37,498 bases of DNA, taken from NCBI GenBank assembly GCA_020719045.1, contig DYQY01000003.1, forward strand, positions 126,149-163,646, given 5' to 3'. Both the position numbers and the translations under genes were made by a program. Positions 1-8,055 of the stretch are shown one piece after another. The DNA is from Candidatus Termititenax sp. (GTDB taxonomy: Bacteria; Margulisbacteria; Riflemargulisbacteria; GWF2-35-9; DYQY01). Position 1 is the first letter of the stretch, and each line of letters starts with the position of its first letter. The notes beneath the pieces are model-generated. The model was not told where the DNA came from and made no database searches. It saw only the letters and a program-made list of their open reading frames with translations.

Positions 1-464
1 CCATTTAGCGCACTTAAAATGTTATATTGGTGAAATAGTTTGGCAATTAAAGGACCAATGAACACAATGCCAAAGAACCCAATTACTACTGATGGGATTC
101 CAGCCAATAGTTCAATTAATGGTTTTAGAATAGTTTTCAGTAGTGGAGGTGAAAGTTCAGAGATGAAAATAGCAGCGAAAATTCCAATAGGAATAGATAT
201 TAGCATTGTAAGCGCTGATACATATAGTGTGCTGTAAAGTATATTCAAAATACCATAGAACTCACCATTCCATCCATCGGGATTCCAGTTCCTTGATAAG
301 AAGAAATCACTAAAAGGAACTTCACTTATCATTGGTGCACTTTCTTTAAGTAAGAAGACTAGCAGTGACAGTAAAATTATAATAGAGGTTAAGCTACTAA
401 TTTTGAAAAGATTTTTAAAGAGGATATTCTTTAGATAAGCAGATGTAATTTTTTTACGGAGCAT
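1..464 (-). CDS. pstC: Phosphate ABC transporter permease PstC (partial, 3' end outside window)
   Basis: Inner-membrane permease subunit of the high-affinity phosphate importer PstSCAB. The visible 154 codons read on the minus strand from an ATG at 464. They give a basic N-terminus (MLRKKITSAYLKN), a first membrane helix, a periplasmic loop with an NWNPDG motif, then the start of the permease core with the family pattern SIPIGIFAAIFISEL and GIPSVVIGFFG. The gene runs off the left edge, so length and C-terminus are unknown. It lies just downstream of pstS, as usual in pst operons, but is separated from it by a hairpin (541-570) and has its own Pho-box-like repeat at 509-526. No strong Shine-Dalgarno is visible before the ATG. 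The identification is firm from the motif pattern and the neighbour. Confidence 0.9.
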   Translation of the reverse strand, partial: MLRKKITSAYLKNILFKNLFKISSLTSIIILLSLLVFLLKESAPMISEVPFSDFFLSRNWNPDGWNGEFYGILNILYSTLYVSALTMLISIPIGIFAAIFISELSPPLLKTILKPLIELLAGIPSVVIGFFGIVFIGPLIAKLFHQYNILSALN

Positions 465-508
465 GCTTATATATTACATTTAATATGTAGAGATATATTT
501 AAGCCTTT

Positions 509-526
509 ATTACGTTTGTGTTACGA
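509..526 (-). promoter_or_regulatory. Pho-box-like direct repeat upstream of pstC
   Basis: Read on the minus strand, two 7-mers TCGTAAC and ACGTAAT are separated by 4 bp, giving an 11-bp period. That spacing is the known architecture of PhoB/PhoP boxes. The same 7-mers occur upstream of pstS, which supports a shared phosphate-starvation regulator. No regulator gene is in the window, so this is inferred from the repeats and the gene context. Confidence 0.5.
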
Positions 527-540
527 AAGCAAGAATATAC

Positions 541-570
541 AAAAAGAGTGAGAATATCCCACTCTTTTTT
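541..570 (-). terminator. Hairpin between pstS and pstC, terminator or attenuator
   Basis: A 10-bp stem AAAAAGAGTG / CACTCTTTTT with a short loop ends in a T-run when read on the minus strand, 12 bp after the pstS stop. It is symmetrical and could act in both directions. In this position it would make most transcripts stop after pstS. That is the usual way to get more binding protein than permease. Confidence 0.7.
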
Positions 571-581
571 ATGAAGAATAA

Positions 582-1460
582 TTATTTTAGGTTTTGTAAG
601 TTACTCTTTTTGTAGTCACCATCAATAGGATAGAATCCTTCATCTTTAACAATGCTTTGTCCTGCGCTAGAAAGTTCAAACTCGATGAATTCTTTTATTT
701 GTCCAGTTGGCTTATTGTTTGTGTACTGCTGAAGACCTCTTGCGATTGGATATTTGCCAGAGTAAATATTTTTTGCATCAACAGGGCTATAAGCGGTTTC
801 TCCTGTTTTTTGTGCTACGTTGATAATCTTTACTGAGTTGATTGGTTTCCCATTATCAACAACATATCCAACTCCAACATAACCAATACCAGAGATGTCT
901 TTTTTGACGCTTTCTACAATTTGAGAGTTGCCGTTCATGCTATTCATTTTGTCTGAGTATTCACCTTGAAGAACATGTTCTCTAAAGAAAGCAAATGTTC
1001 CAGAATTACTTTGTCTGCCATAAAGGTTTATTGGCATATCAGCCCCACCGACTTCTTTCCAGTTTACAATTTCTCCTTTAAATATTTTCCCTATTTGTTC
1101 GATAGTAAGTGAGGTTATCTTATTTTTTGGGTTAAGGATAATTGAAAGAGCATCTATTCCAATAGTAAACTCTTTTATGTCGTTTCCATTTTTTTTGCCT
1201 TTTTGTATTTCACTGTCTTTTATTGTTCGAGATGAGTTCGCAATATCTGCTTTATTGTCAATCAGAGCAGATATGCCAGTACCAGAGCCTCCGCCAGTTA
1301 CTGAAATTTCAACACTTTTATTTGTTTTGCCGTATTCTTCCGCTAGTCTTTGAGAGAGATTAACAATTGTATCTGATCCTTTAATTTGGATTGTACCAGC
1401 AAAGCATGTACCTATAACCATTAACCCAACTAATCCTTTTACTATTACTTTTTTGTTCAT
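582..1460 (-). CDS. pstS: Phosphate-binding protein PstS
   Basis: Periplasmic substrate-binding subunit of the Pst phosphate importer, 292 aa. Residues 1-21 form a signal peptide (basic start, hydrophobic core, cleavage probably after CFA). The mature protein begins with GTIQIKGSDTI, a pattern typical of PstS. Phosphate-contact motifs of the family are visible: GGGSGTG near residue 57, SSRTIKDSE near 76, and GRQSNSGT near 149. The length is normal. The ATG at 1460 is preceded by an AAAGGGG ribosome site and, further up, by a TATACT -10 box with Pho-box-like repeats. It is the first gene of a pstS-pstC unit. Identity is secure. Confidence 0.95.
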   Translation of the reverse strand: MNKKVIVKGLVGLMVIGTCFAGTIQIKGSDTIVNLSQRLAEEYGKTNKSVEISVTGGGSGTGISALIDNKADIANSSRTIKDSEIQKGKKNGNDIKEFTIGIDALSIILNPKNKITSLTIEQIGKIFKGEIVNWKEVGGADMPINLYGRQSNSGTFAFFREHVLQGEYSDKMNSMNGNSQIVESVKKDISGIGYVGVGYVVDNGKPINSVKIINVAQKTGETAYSPVDAKNIYSGKYPIARGLQQYTNNKPTGQIKEFIEFELSSAGQSIVKDEGFYPIDGDYKKSNLQNLK

Positions 1461-1489
1461 GTTGACCCCTTTGTTTAAGAATATAGATA

Positions 1490-1555
1490 AGTATAACAGT
1501 TTCAGTTTTCTGTTACGATAATATTACAATAATATTTGATTACGAATTGTTACGA
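1490..1555 (-). promoter_or_regulatory. pstS promoter with two Pho-box-like repeat pairs
   Basis: On the minus strand a TATACT -10 box (1490-1495) lies 30 bp before the pstS start. Upstream are TTGTAAT-4 bp-TCGTAAC (1512-1529, 11-bp period) and a second pair TCGTAAC-3 bp-TCGTAAT (1539-1555). The proximal half-site sits where a -35 box would be, about 16-17 bp from the -10. That arrangement is expected for an activator-dependent PhoB-type promoter. Confidence 0.55.
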
Positions 1556-1609
1556 AAATGTTGCAGTGTTCTCTTCTACTCTAAAACGTACGATATTAGC
1601 AATGATTTT

Positions 1610-1798
1610 TTATTTATTTTTTCGGAAAAAACTTAGGTATATGATTGGCAAAATACCTACGGTGTTTAAAATTAATATAGCAAGGAACCACTTGAGTTGG
1701 TTGTTTCTTCCTGCTTTCCATAAGGCAATACCTTTCCATGTTATTTCCCAAAAGATTAATGTTATCAATAGAAGTATATTATAGGCATTACATTGCAT
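1610..1798 (-). CDS. Small DUF5652-like membrane protein
   Basis: A 62-aa protein with two hydrophobic helices (about residues 7-22 and 36-55) joined by a conserved polar stretch, WKGIALWKAGRNNQLKWF. Its basic tail is FFRKNK. This pattern matches the DUF5652 family of tiny two-helix membrane proteins common in candidate-phylum genomes; the family function is unknown. It starts 3 bp after the stop of the MscS gene and is probably co-transcribed with it. The longer reading frame on the opposite strand has no recognisable features and is taken as a shadow. Confidence 0.65.
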   Translation of the reverse strand: MQCNAYNILLLITLIFWEITWKGIALWKAGRNNQLKWFLAILILNTVGILPIIYLSFFRKNK

Positions 1799-1801
1799 TA
1801 T

Positions 1802-2695
1802 TTACTCCTTATTGTTTAGTATTTGAAACGGTTCACTTGTTGAACCCCAGTATAAGCTCATATGCGGAAACGGAATTTCTATTCTGTTTGCATCAAAAGC
1901 TTCTTTTAGATTTTTGCGGTATTCTCTTCCAATATCCCACTGAATGGAAGGTTTTGTTTTTATCCTAGCTTTAATAATTATTGAGCTATCTTCAAATTTT
2001 TCTACTCCCATTATTTCTATTGGCTCAATGATATCGTTTTTGAATTTTTTGTCTTTAGCAAGTTCGTCGCCAACAGCTTTCATAACGTCCATTACTTTAT
2101 TAAGGTTTTCTTTGTAGGCAACTCCAATTTCAAATACAATAGCTGACCAATCCTTTGTCATATTTGAGAGTGAGTTAATTTTACCGTGTTGGAAAATATG
2201 AACAACTCCAGAGACATCTCTAAGCGTAATAGTTCTAAGCCCTATGTTTTCAACTTGACCAGTCGTGCCATTTATTATTGCTATATCACGTTTCCTGATT
2301 TGGTTTTCGAAAATCATAAACATACCAGAAATAATATCTCTTACAAGCTCTTGTGCACCAAACCCAACAGCAAGCCCAACAATTCCAGCACCAGCCAATA
2401 GTGGTCGTACATCAATTCCCGCTTTTTCAAGAACAAAGAAGATGATAACTGCCCAGATAAATGTATCAAAGATTGCAATCAAGATACCCTTAATGGTTGA
2501 TACGCGTTTTTCAAATTCTGTTCTTTCTTCGTGGCTAATTTTGTCTGCATTTTTGAGAACTATTTTTTGGATGAATTTTGCAAGAATTCTAACAGCCTTG
2601 AAGGCCACAAAGGCAAAAATGCTTATCGTTATTACCTGTGGTAAGAGATCAAAAAATAATAACTTATATTCCTCGAGGTTTGCAATCATATCCAT
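1802..2695 (-). CDS. mscS: MscS-family small-conductance mechanosensitive channel
   Basis: Inner-membrane channel that opens under membrane tension to release solutes on hypo-osmotic shock. The 297 residues show the MscS plan: N-terminal transmembrane helices (about 17-40 and 75-92), then a pore helix rich in Gly/Ala (AGAGIVGLAVGFGAQELV, about 96-113). The MscS beta domain follows (IINGTTGQVENIGLRT, VHIFQHGKI), then a C-terminal alpha/beta domain ending in PFPHMSLYWG. The length matches the E. coli MscS class. It lies between exoD and a DUF5652 gene on the same strand with short gaps, suggesting one envelope-related transcript. No Shine-Dalgarno stronger than background is seen. Confidence 0.9.
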   Translation of the reverse strand: MDMIANLEEYKLLFFDLLPQVITISIFAFVAFKAVRILAKFIQKIVLKNADKISHEERTEFEKRVSTIKGILIAIFDTFIWAVIIFFVLEKAGIDVRPLLAGAGIVGLAVGFGAQELVRDIISGMFMIFENQIRKRDIAIINGTTGQVENIGLRTITLRDVSGVVHIFQHGKINSLSNMTKDWSAIVFEIGVAYKENLNKVMDVMKAVGDELAKDKKFKNDIIEPIEIMGVEKFEDSSIIIKARIKTKPSIQWDIGREYRKNLKEAFDANRIEIPFPHMSLYWGSTSEPFQILNNKE

Positions 2696-2752
2696 AATAT
2701 AAGACTACTAGTTTCTTACAAAATCTTCAAGCATAAAAGTAATGGAAGTTGA

Positions 2753-3397
2753 TTATTTTGTAAAAAATTTGAGGATTTCATAGATGGCATATCCACCACC
2801 AGAAATTAATATTGAAAAATAGATAACGGTGGCGACATTAAAAAAGTGACCTAGTAATATGCAGATTCCGTCTTTTTGAAGTATCCCAATAGAATAAAAC
2901 AGTATCGCGATTGCTGGTAAAGTATTACTAAAAGGGATTAATCCAAACGGCATCATGAGTAAAACAGCACCAAAAATAATAGAAAGACTATTAGTGATGG
3001 AGGTAAGTTTATTTTCTGTGAGTAACGTTAATCTATGTGGCTTGCTAATTTTTTCTAGACGAGAAAACCATTTAAGTCCAAGAGTGAAACCATTACGCAA
3101 ATTACTTGCAGGAAGTTCTTTTTTTAGGAATTTAGCTGGCAGCCAAAGGTTCCAGTTGAATAGTAGGCTAATAGCTATTAGAAGTATTGTTCCACCAAAG
3201 ATGGTGCTAACACCAGGGATAGAGACAGGGATTAAGAAAACAACAGTTAGTAGGGCAATAAATAATAACATTCCATCACGTCCAAGTAGGTTTCTTATTT
3301 CTAAAAGAGTAAGATTATCTTCAGGAAGATTTTTAACAATAATTTCTAGCTTTTCACAAAGCGAGTTGTTTTCATTATTAGTTTTGGAAGTATTCAT
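2753..3397 (-). CDS. ExoD family exopolysaccharide-synthesis membrane protein
   Basis: A membrane protein of the ExoD family, named after a rhizobial gene needed for exopolysaccharide production and alkali tolerance; its biochemical role is unknown. Family features are an N-terminal amphipathic segment (LTLLEIRNLLGRDGMLLF), then hydrophobic helices with the conserved SIPGVSTIFGG turn. A central soluble stretch (WFSRLEKISKPH) and the LLMMPFGLIPFSNTLPA block precede the last helices. The ATG at 3397 gives 214 aa. An in-frame TTG at 3433 would add 12 polar residues, and neither has a convincing ribosome site. It is divergent from acr3 and upstream of mscS. Confidence 0.85.
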   Translation of the reverse strand: MNTSKTNNENNSLCEKLEIIVKNLPEDNLTLLEIRNLLGRDGMLLFIALLTVVFLIPVSIPGVSTIFGGTILLIAISLLFNWNLWLPAKFLKKELPASNLRNGFTLGLKWFSRLEKISKPHRLTLLTENKLTSITNSLSIIFGAVLLMMPFGLIPFSNTLPAIAILFYSIGILQKDGICILLGHFFNVATVIYFSILISGGGYAIYEILKFFTK

Positions 3398-3484
3398 TGT
3401 GTATAAAGTAGCATTATTTGAGTTAGATGGCAATTATGCTTATGTTAAGTCTTATTATTATTTTGGTGAGATTAAAACATTAAA

Positions 3485-3514
3485 TTGATATTAATAATAA
3501 TAATACGATAAAAT
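3485..3514 (+). promoter_or_regulatory. Sigma-70-like promoter of the acr3-arsC unit
   Basis: TTGATA at 3485-3490 and TAAAAT at 3509-3514 with an 18-bp spacer, 34 bp before the acr3 start, in the exoD/acr3 divergent gap. The spacer is an ATA-rich run. No arsR gene and no clear ArsR operator palindrome are visible. Confidence 0.5.
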
Positions 3515-3547
3515 GCAACTATGAACACACATATAGAGGGAGAAGCG

Positions 3548-4594
3548 ATGAAAGAAAAATTGGTTGGTATAAGTTTTTTTGAAAGGTATCTGACAGTATG
3601 GGTAATCGCTTGTATGGTTGCTGGTGTATTAATTGGTAAGTTTTTGCCTATTGTTCCACATTTTTTGGCAAGATTTGAATATGCACAGGTGTCAATTCCG
3701 ATTGCTGTTTTAATATGGTTAATGATTTATCCAATGATGTTAAAGGTGGACTTTACTAGTATAAAGAATGTTAGAAAAAATCCAAAAGGATTGTACGTAA
3801 CTTGGATTGTAAATTGGCTTATTAAACCATTTACCATGTATGTGATAGCAGGATTCTTTTTCTATGTTGTTTTTAAGTCACTTATTTCTGCTGAACTTGC
3901 TAGAGATTATTTGGCAGGAGCGATTCTGCTAGGCGCTGCACCCTGTACTGCAATGGTTTTTGTTTGGAGCCATTTAACCAAAGGTAATCCTGCTTATACT
4001 GTTGTGCAGGTCGCAACTAATGATTTGATAATCCTTGTTGCTTTTACTCCGATAGTTGCTTTTTTGCTTGGTATTGGTGGTATAACAATTCCATGGGCAA
4101 CATTGTTTTTATCGGTATTTCTTTTTGTTGTTATTCCTCTGTCAGCAGGAATAATCACTAGGGTTAATGTTATAAGGAATAAAGGAGAAGATTACTTAAA
4201 TAATAAGTTTTTGCCAAAGTTTAATAACATTACCATTGCAGGTTTACTGTTAACTTTGATTATTATTTTTTCATTCCAAGGTGATGTTATTCTTAATAAT
4301 CCTTTGCATATTATATTGATTGCCATTCCACTTACAATTCAAACGTTTTTTATATTTTTCTTGGCATATGGAATTAGTGCAAGGTTAAAGTTAAGACATG
4401 ATATTGCAGCTCCAGCTGGCATGATAGGAGCTTCTAATTTCTTTGAACTGTCTGTCGCAGTTGCTATTTCCTTGTTTGGAGCGTCTTCACCAGTTGTTTT
4501 AGCAACGATTGTAGGAGTTTTGGTAGAAGTACCAGTAATGCTTATTTTGGTTAATATAGCAAATAAAACGAAAGGACTATTTAGTTATGAATAA
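3548..4594 (+). CDS. acr3: Arsenite efflux permease Acr3
   Basis: Inner-membrane arsenite exporter of the bile/arsenite/riboflavin transporter superfamily, with about ten transmembrane helices. The conserved Acr3 block GAAPCTAMVFVWS carries the cysteine essential in characterised Acr3 proteins. PMMLKVDF and the last-helix block GASNFFELSVAVA are also typical. I chose the ATG at 3548 (348 aa) because a GAGGGAGAAG ribosome site sits just before it. An ATG at 3521 would add nine polar residues and has no such site. The 3' end overlaps arsC by 8 bp, so the two are translationally coupled. Together they reduce arsenate and pump out arsenite. Confidence 0.92.
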   Translation: MKEKLVGISFFERYLTVWVIACMVAGVLIGKFLPIVPHFLARFEYAQVSIPIAVLIWLMIYPMMLKVDFTSIKNVRKNPKGLYVTWIVNWLIKPFTMYVIAGFFFYVVFKSLISAELARDYLAGAILLGAAPCTAMVFVWSHLTKGNPAYTVVQVATNDLIILVAFTPIVAFLLGIGGITIPWATLFLSVFLFVVIPLSAGIITRVNVIRNKGEDYLNNKFLPKFNNITIAGLLLTLIIIFSFQGDVILNNPLHIILIAIPLTIQTFFIFFLAYGISARLKLRHDIAAPAGMIGASNFFELSVAVAISLFGASSPVVLATIVGVLVEVPVMLILVNIANKTKGLFSYE

Positions 4595-5066
4595 AAAATC
4601 AATTGTGTTAGGGTTATGTACCGCAAATCGTTGTCGTTCTCAGATGTTTGAGGCAATTTTGAGGAATTTGGCAGGGGCTAAAGTAATCGCAGTTAGTGCG
4701 GGCACAAAGGCAACATTTGTTCATCCTTTGGCTGTAAAGGTGTTAAAGGAAATAGGAGTGTCAGTTGAAAATCAAGTGTCGAAAAGCATACACAAGCTTG
4801 ATTTTGAAAAAGATGAACTATTTTTAAAGGATCAAAATGGCAATTTGCATTCATATCAGTTGTCCGATATTACACATGTGATAACACTTTGCGGTGGTGC
4901 AAATGAAACTTGTCCTGTGTTTCCTGGGAAAGTGGTGCGAGAACATTGGGACATAGATGACCCTGATCAGCACTCAGGAACAGAAGAAGAAGTATTGCCA
5001 TACTTTAGGGCATCGAGAGATGATATTTTGAGCAGATTAAGAAAGTTCGTTTCTAGTTATGAGTAG
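4587..5066 (+). CDS. arsC: Arsenate reductase, low-molecular-weight phosphatase type
   Basis: Cytoplasmic arsenate reductase with an LMW tyrosine-phosphatase fold, 159 aa. The phosphate-binding loop CTANRCRS (residues 11-18) fits CX5RS. A further cysteine pair, C102 and C109 in LCGGANETCPVFPG, matches the relay cysteines of thioredoxin-coupled ArsC enzymes. The catalytic-acid loop is DIDDPDQHSGTEEE. A segment around residues 70-95 is longer than in the staphylococcal enzyme. The overlap with acr3 (ATG inside its end) indicates a coupled arsenic-resistance operon. The proteins ArsR, ArsA and ArsD are not encoded nearby. It could be confused with a plain LMW phosphatase, but the cysteine relay and neighbour argue for ArsC. 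Confidence 0.9.
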   Translation: MNKKSIVLGLCTANRCRSQMFEAILRNLAGAKVIAVSAGTKATFVHPLAVKVLKEIGVSVENQVSKSIHKLDFEKDELFLKDQNGNLHSYQLSDITHVITLCGGANETCPVFPGKVVREHWDIDDPDQHSGTEEEVLPYFRASRDDILSRLRKFVSSYE

Positions 5067-5090
5067 TTTGATTTGAAATAGGAATTATAA

Positions 5091-6458
5091 TTATATTCCA
5101 AGAATAATTCTGGCAGCATTAAAGTAAAGAAGTAATCCTGTTATATCTACAACAGTTGTTAAGACAGGATTTGCAATAATCGCAGGGTCAAGCTTAAGTT
5201 TGCTAGCGATTAATGGCAACATGGAACCAATAAGAGTTGCTGTAACTACTTGTAAGCTTAGACCTAGAGAAATAGCAAAGGCTATCTTTGTAAGAGAAAG
5301 AGATTCTGGTATTGTTGCAACGGACGTAAAGAATAGAATCTTAGCTCCGATTAGTAAAGCTAAAACCCCTGCAAGCATTAGGGATATACGTAGTTCTTTA
5401 TACAAAACATTGAAGAAGTCTTTATGTGAAACCTCTTTTAGTGAGAGGGCTCTAACGATAACAGTGGCTGCTTGGTTTCCTGAGTTTCCACCAGTGTTTG
5501 CCATCATTGGCATATAGAGAGCAAGTAACATAAGGGTTACTAGTGTATTTTCAAAGTGATGGATTATCATACCTGGAATAAGCCCAACAATTGCTAAGAC
5601 AACAATCCAAATAGACCTATCTTTAAAGTGTGTCCATGCAGATTTTTTTAGATATGACATAGCTTCGTGACTTCCAGCAATAGCCATAAGTTTTTCAATA
5701 TCTTCTGTTTGTTCTTGGGTAATAACGTCTATAGCGTCATCGTGGGTAATAATTCCAAGAAGTGTATTATTGTCATCAATAACAGGAATGGCAAGAAGAT
5801 CGTATTTTTGTAGTTTTCTTGCCGCATCTTCTTGGTCTTCAGTTACCAAACAGCTAACTAAATCTTGATGCATTACTTCATTTAGTTTGAGTGTTGGTTT
5901 GGATAATATTAAATCCTTTAGAGATACAAAACCTATTAATTTCCGATCCTGGTCAATTATATAAGCATAATAAATGGTTTCTTTGTCAGGCGCTTCTTTT
6001 CTAATAGTTTCGATTGCATCTGAAACCGTGTAATGTGAAAACAAGGCAACGTACTCAGAGGTCATAACAGACCCAGCAGTTTTTTCTGGGTAAGAAGAAA
6101 GCTTAAGGATGTCTTCTCTTTCTGCTTGTGCTAACCCTGGGATAAGTTGGTCCTGTATTTCTTTAGGTAGCTTTTTAAATAAGTCTACCCTGTCATCTGG
6201 GGACATATCAGTAAAAATCTGAGATAGAGCTCTTCTGGATAGCGTTTCGGTAATTAGTAACTGGCTTTCTAGTGGTATGTGCCCAAATATTTCTGATCGG
6301 ATAGCCGTATCTATTTTTAAAAGTATTTTCCATATTTGTTTTGGGGTTAATCCAGAAATGAGGTCAGCTATTTCTGCAGGATGTTTTTCTTCACAAATCT
6401 TGATAATTTCTTCGTAGTCTTTTTGTTCAAGGAGTTCTTCAAAATTGATGTTTTCCAT
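5091..6458 (-). CDS. mgtE: Magnesium transporter MgtE
   Basis: Magnesium channel of the MgtE family, 455 aa. The N-terminal helical superfamily domain (about residues 10-130) contains repeats such as TDMSPDDRVDLFKKLP. Two CBS domains follow (about 135-250, with SAV-type YAYIIDQDRKLIGFVSLKDL and LLAIPVIDDNNTLLGIITHDDA), then five membrane helices with the pore motif PMMANTGGNSGNQAATVIVR. In homologues the cytoplasmic domains bind Mg and close the channel. I used the ATG at 6458. A start at 6548 would extend the protein through the tRNA-Ser gene. No M-box-like leader is evident. It converges on arsC with a 24-bp gap. Confidence 0.93.
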   Translation of the reverse strand: MENINFEELLEQKDYEEIIKICEEKHPAEIADLISGLTPKQIWKILLKIDTAIRSEIFGHIPLESQLLITETLSRRALSQIFTDMSPDDRVDLFKKLPKEIQDQLIPGLAQAEREDILKLSSYPEKTAGSVMTSEYVALFSHYTVSDAIETIRKEAPDKETIYYAYIIDQDRKLIGFVSLKDLILSKPTLKLNEVMHQDLVSCLVTEDQEDAARKLQKYDLLAIPVIDDNNTLLGIITHDDAIDVITQEQTEDIEKLMAIAGSHEAMSYLKKSAWTHFKDRSIWIVVLAIVGLIPGMIIHHFENTLVTLMLLALYMPMMANTGGNSGNQAATVIVRALSLKEVSHKDFFNVLYKELRISLMLAGVLALLIGAKILFFTSVATIPESLSLTKIAFAISLGLSLQVVTATLIGSMLPLIASKLKLDPAIIANPVLTTVVDITGLLLYFNAARIILGI

Positions 6459-6503
6459 AATGCATAGTCCCTTATGATTAATTTTGTGACATTCAAATTT
6501 GTG

Positions 6504-6596
6504 TGGCGGAGAGTGAGGGATTTGAACCCTCGCGGCAATAGTAATCACCCTACAGGTTTAGCAAACCCGCCCCTTCAGCCTCTTGGGTAACTCTCC
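6504..6596 (-). tRNA. tRNA-Ser (GCU)
   Basis: Read on the minus strand, the acceptor GGAGAGT pairs with ACTCTCC, followed by discriminator G and an encoded CCA. The anticodon loop TTGCTAA gives GCU. A long variable arm is typical of class II serine tRNA, and the T-arm is GAGGG-TTCAAAT-CCCTC. Length is 93 nt. A TATAAT-like -10 lies about 30 bp upstream. Confidence 0.93.
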
Positions 6597-6825
6597 GTAC
6601 CTAACTAAAAACGTATGAATATTATATATGCTAAACAAGTTAGCGTCTACCAACTATAAATTTGTTGAAATTATTTAGAGTAGTAACCGATAATTTAATA
6701 TGATGATACAAAAGATAAGAAATATATTTAATCAATTTATAAATTATTTAGTAGAAGCTTATTGCTAATTTAAAATATATTATTTATTTTAAAAAGCAGG
6801 AACTAAATACACTAGGATGGTTTGT

Positions 6826-8055
6826 ATGAATATGAAGATAGTTGCCTTTGGTGGCATAAGCAAGAATAGCTTAATTATACCAATTCCTGAAAAAATAACC
6901 GTTGGAAAGCCTGGATATTCTATGTGGAATAGGTTTAATGATGAGCAAATAGCAAAGATACCAGACCTTTTAAGATTAAAAGATGTAATGAGAAATGGTG
7001 AGCCATACAGATGGATGCATACAGAGCATATGATACAAAGTTTGTATTTGCTGTATGGTGCAGGCATGAGCGAAAAAGAAAGTTATCATAAATTTATTGA
7101 TGGCAGAGGAAGCGAGGGCGAGCATTATCTTTCCATCTCGCAGTTTAATGAGATAAAATCGTTTTTATTGAAAACAATATCAGATCAAGATGATTTTAGG
7201 TTCTTAGAATATATTATTGCTACTCATGACATAGGTTGTATTTATGGTGAGGCAAAGCATTTTATTAGAAGTGGAGAAATGAGCACTAAGATTTTTAAGG
7301 AGCTTGGCTTTTCTGATGATATGGCAGAAATAGCCAGAACAGTTAATGGGAATCATTCTTTGTTAGGTGATATTATTTTGGGAGAAGGTGCTCCTGCTTA
7401 TGCTGTTCAGGTGTATAGAGATTTAGCTGCTTTATCTGTAAAGGCTGGGAAGTCTGCTGATTATGGTTGGAAGATGTTGTTCATTCTTAATGCAATAGAT
7501 GTTCATTCGGCGTATAGAGGATTTTTAACGAGGCAGAAAGTTCAAGATCTACAATATTTAAAGGACATTGATGCGCTTATTACAATTGATAGTGACTGGA
7601 TAGCAAATAGGATGGTTATGCTTGGTATTGGTTCTGGTGAATTTGTTCCAGAGGTTAAGAATGTTTATTTACAGTACTGCTATGATCGGCTTCAAGATAT
7701 GGGTAGTGAGCAGGTCGTAGTTTTACTAAACAGACTATCTTTATTGGATAAGGAATTGAAAACAGAGATGCCAGGCAAGTTTTTTTGTATTACTTTTAAG
7801 TCTGGCAAGAATCATGATGAGTCAATAATGGAACGTTTTGTGAGCGGGAAATATGAGGTTTCATATAATCGTAATTTTATCCCTTACAAGGCAGCAGATG
7901 GCAATATGGTGTTGCTTGAGGGAAAGGTATGTGGTTTACCTTTTGCAATAACAAGTGATGGTTATTTAGAGATAGACGATACGCCGAAGGCTAATTTACC
8001 AATTAGTACTTGGCTAGCAAGTACTCCAGCATTACGTCTTGACCGAATATTTTAG
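6826..8055 (+). CDS. HD-domain-like protein of unknown function
   Basis: A soluble protein of about 410 aa that I cannot place in a named family. Counted from an in-frame ATG at 6817, it shows an HD-phosphohydrolase-like metal pattern: H68 and H71 (RWMHTEHM), H137-D138 (IATHDIG), H148, H180 (NGNHSLLG) and D228 (ILNAIDVHS). This suggests a helical metal-dependent phosphohydrolase core at residues about 60-235. The last 150 residues are a separate, partly beta-rich domain without a recognised match. The ATG at 6826 has an AGGA site at 6814-6817 with suitable spacing; 6832 is also possible. Its 3' end overlaps the convergent ribD by 53 bp, both frames being coding. The substrate is unknown. Confidence 0.65.
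   Translation: MNMKIVAFGGISKNSLIIPIPEKITVGKPGYSMWNRFNDEQIAKIPDLLRLKDVMRNGEPYRWMHTEHMIQSLYLLYGAGMSEKESYHKFIDGRGSEGEHYLSISQFNEIKSFLLKTISDQDDFRFLEYIIATHDIGCIYGEAKHFIRSGEMSTKIFKELGFSDDMAEIARTVNGNHSLLGDIILGEGAPAYAVQVYRDLAALSVKAGKSADYGWKMLFILNAIDVHSAYRGFLTRQKVQDLQYLKDIDALITIDSDWIANRMVMLGIGSGEFVPEVKNVYLQYCYDRLQDMGSEQVVVLLNRLSLLDKELKTEMPGKFFCITFKSGKNHDESIMERFVSGKYEVSYNRNFIPYKAADGNMVLLEGKVCGLPFAITSDGYLEIDDTPKANLPISTWLASTPALRLDRIF

Noticed and set aside
40-237. Plus-strand reading frame opposite pstC
   Set aside because: The minus strand encodes conserved PstC sequence; the plus frame has no family pattern or ribosome site.
2265-3488. Plus-strand frames opposite mscS and exoD
   Set aside because: Shadows of well-conserved minus-strand genes.
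6459-6503. M-box magnesium riboswitch before mgtE
   Set aside because: Only 45 bp separate mgtE from tRNA-Ser, too short for the M-box fold.
6459-6548. N-terminal extension of MgtE to 6548
   Set aside because: It would be translated from the tRNA-Ser gene and matches nothing in MgtE proteins.
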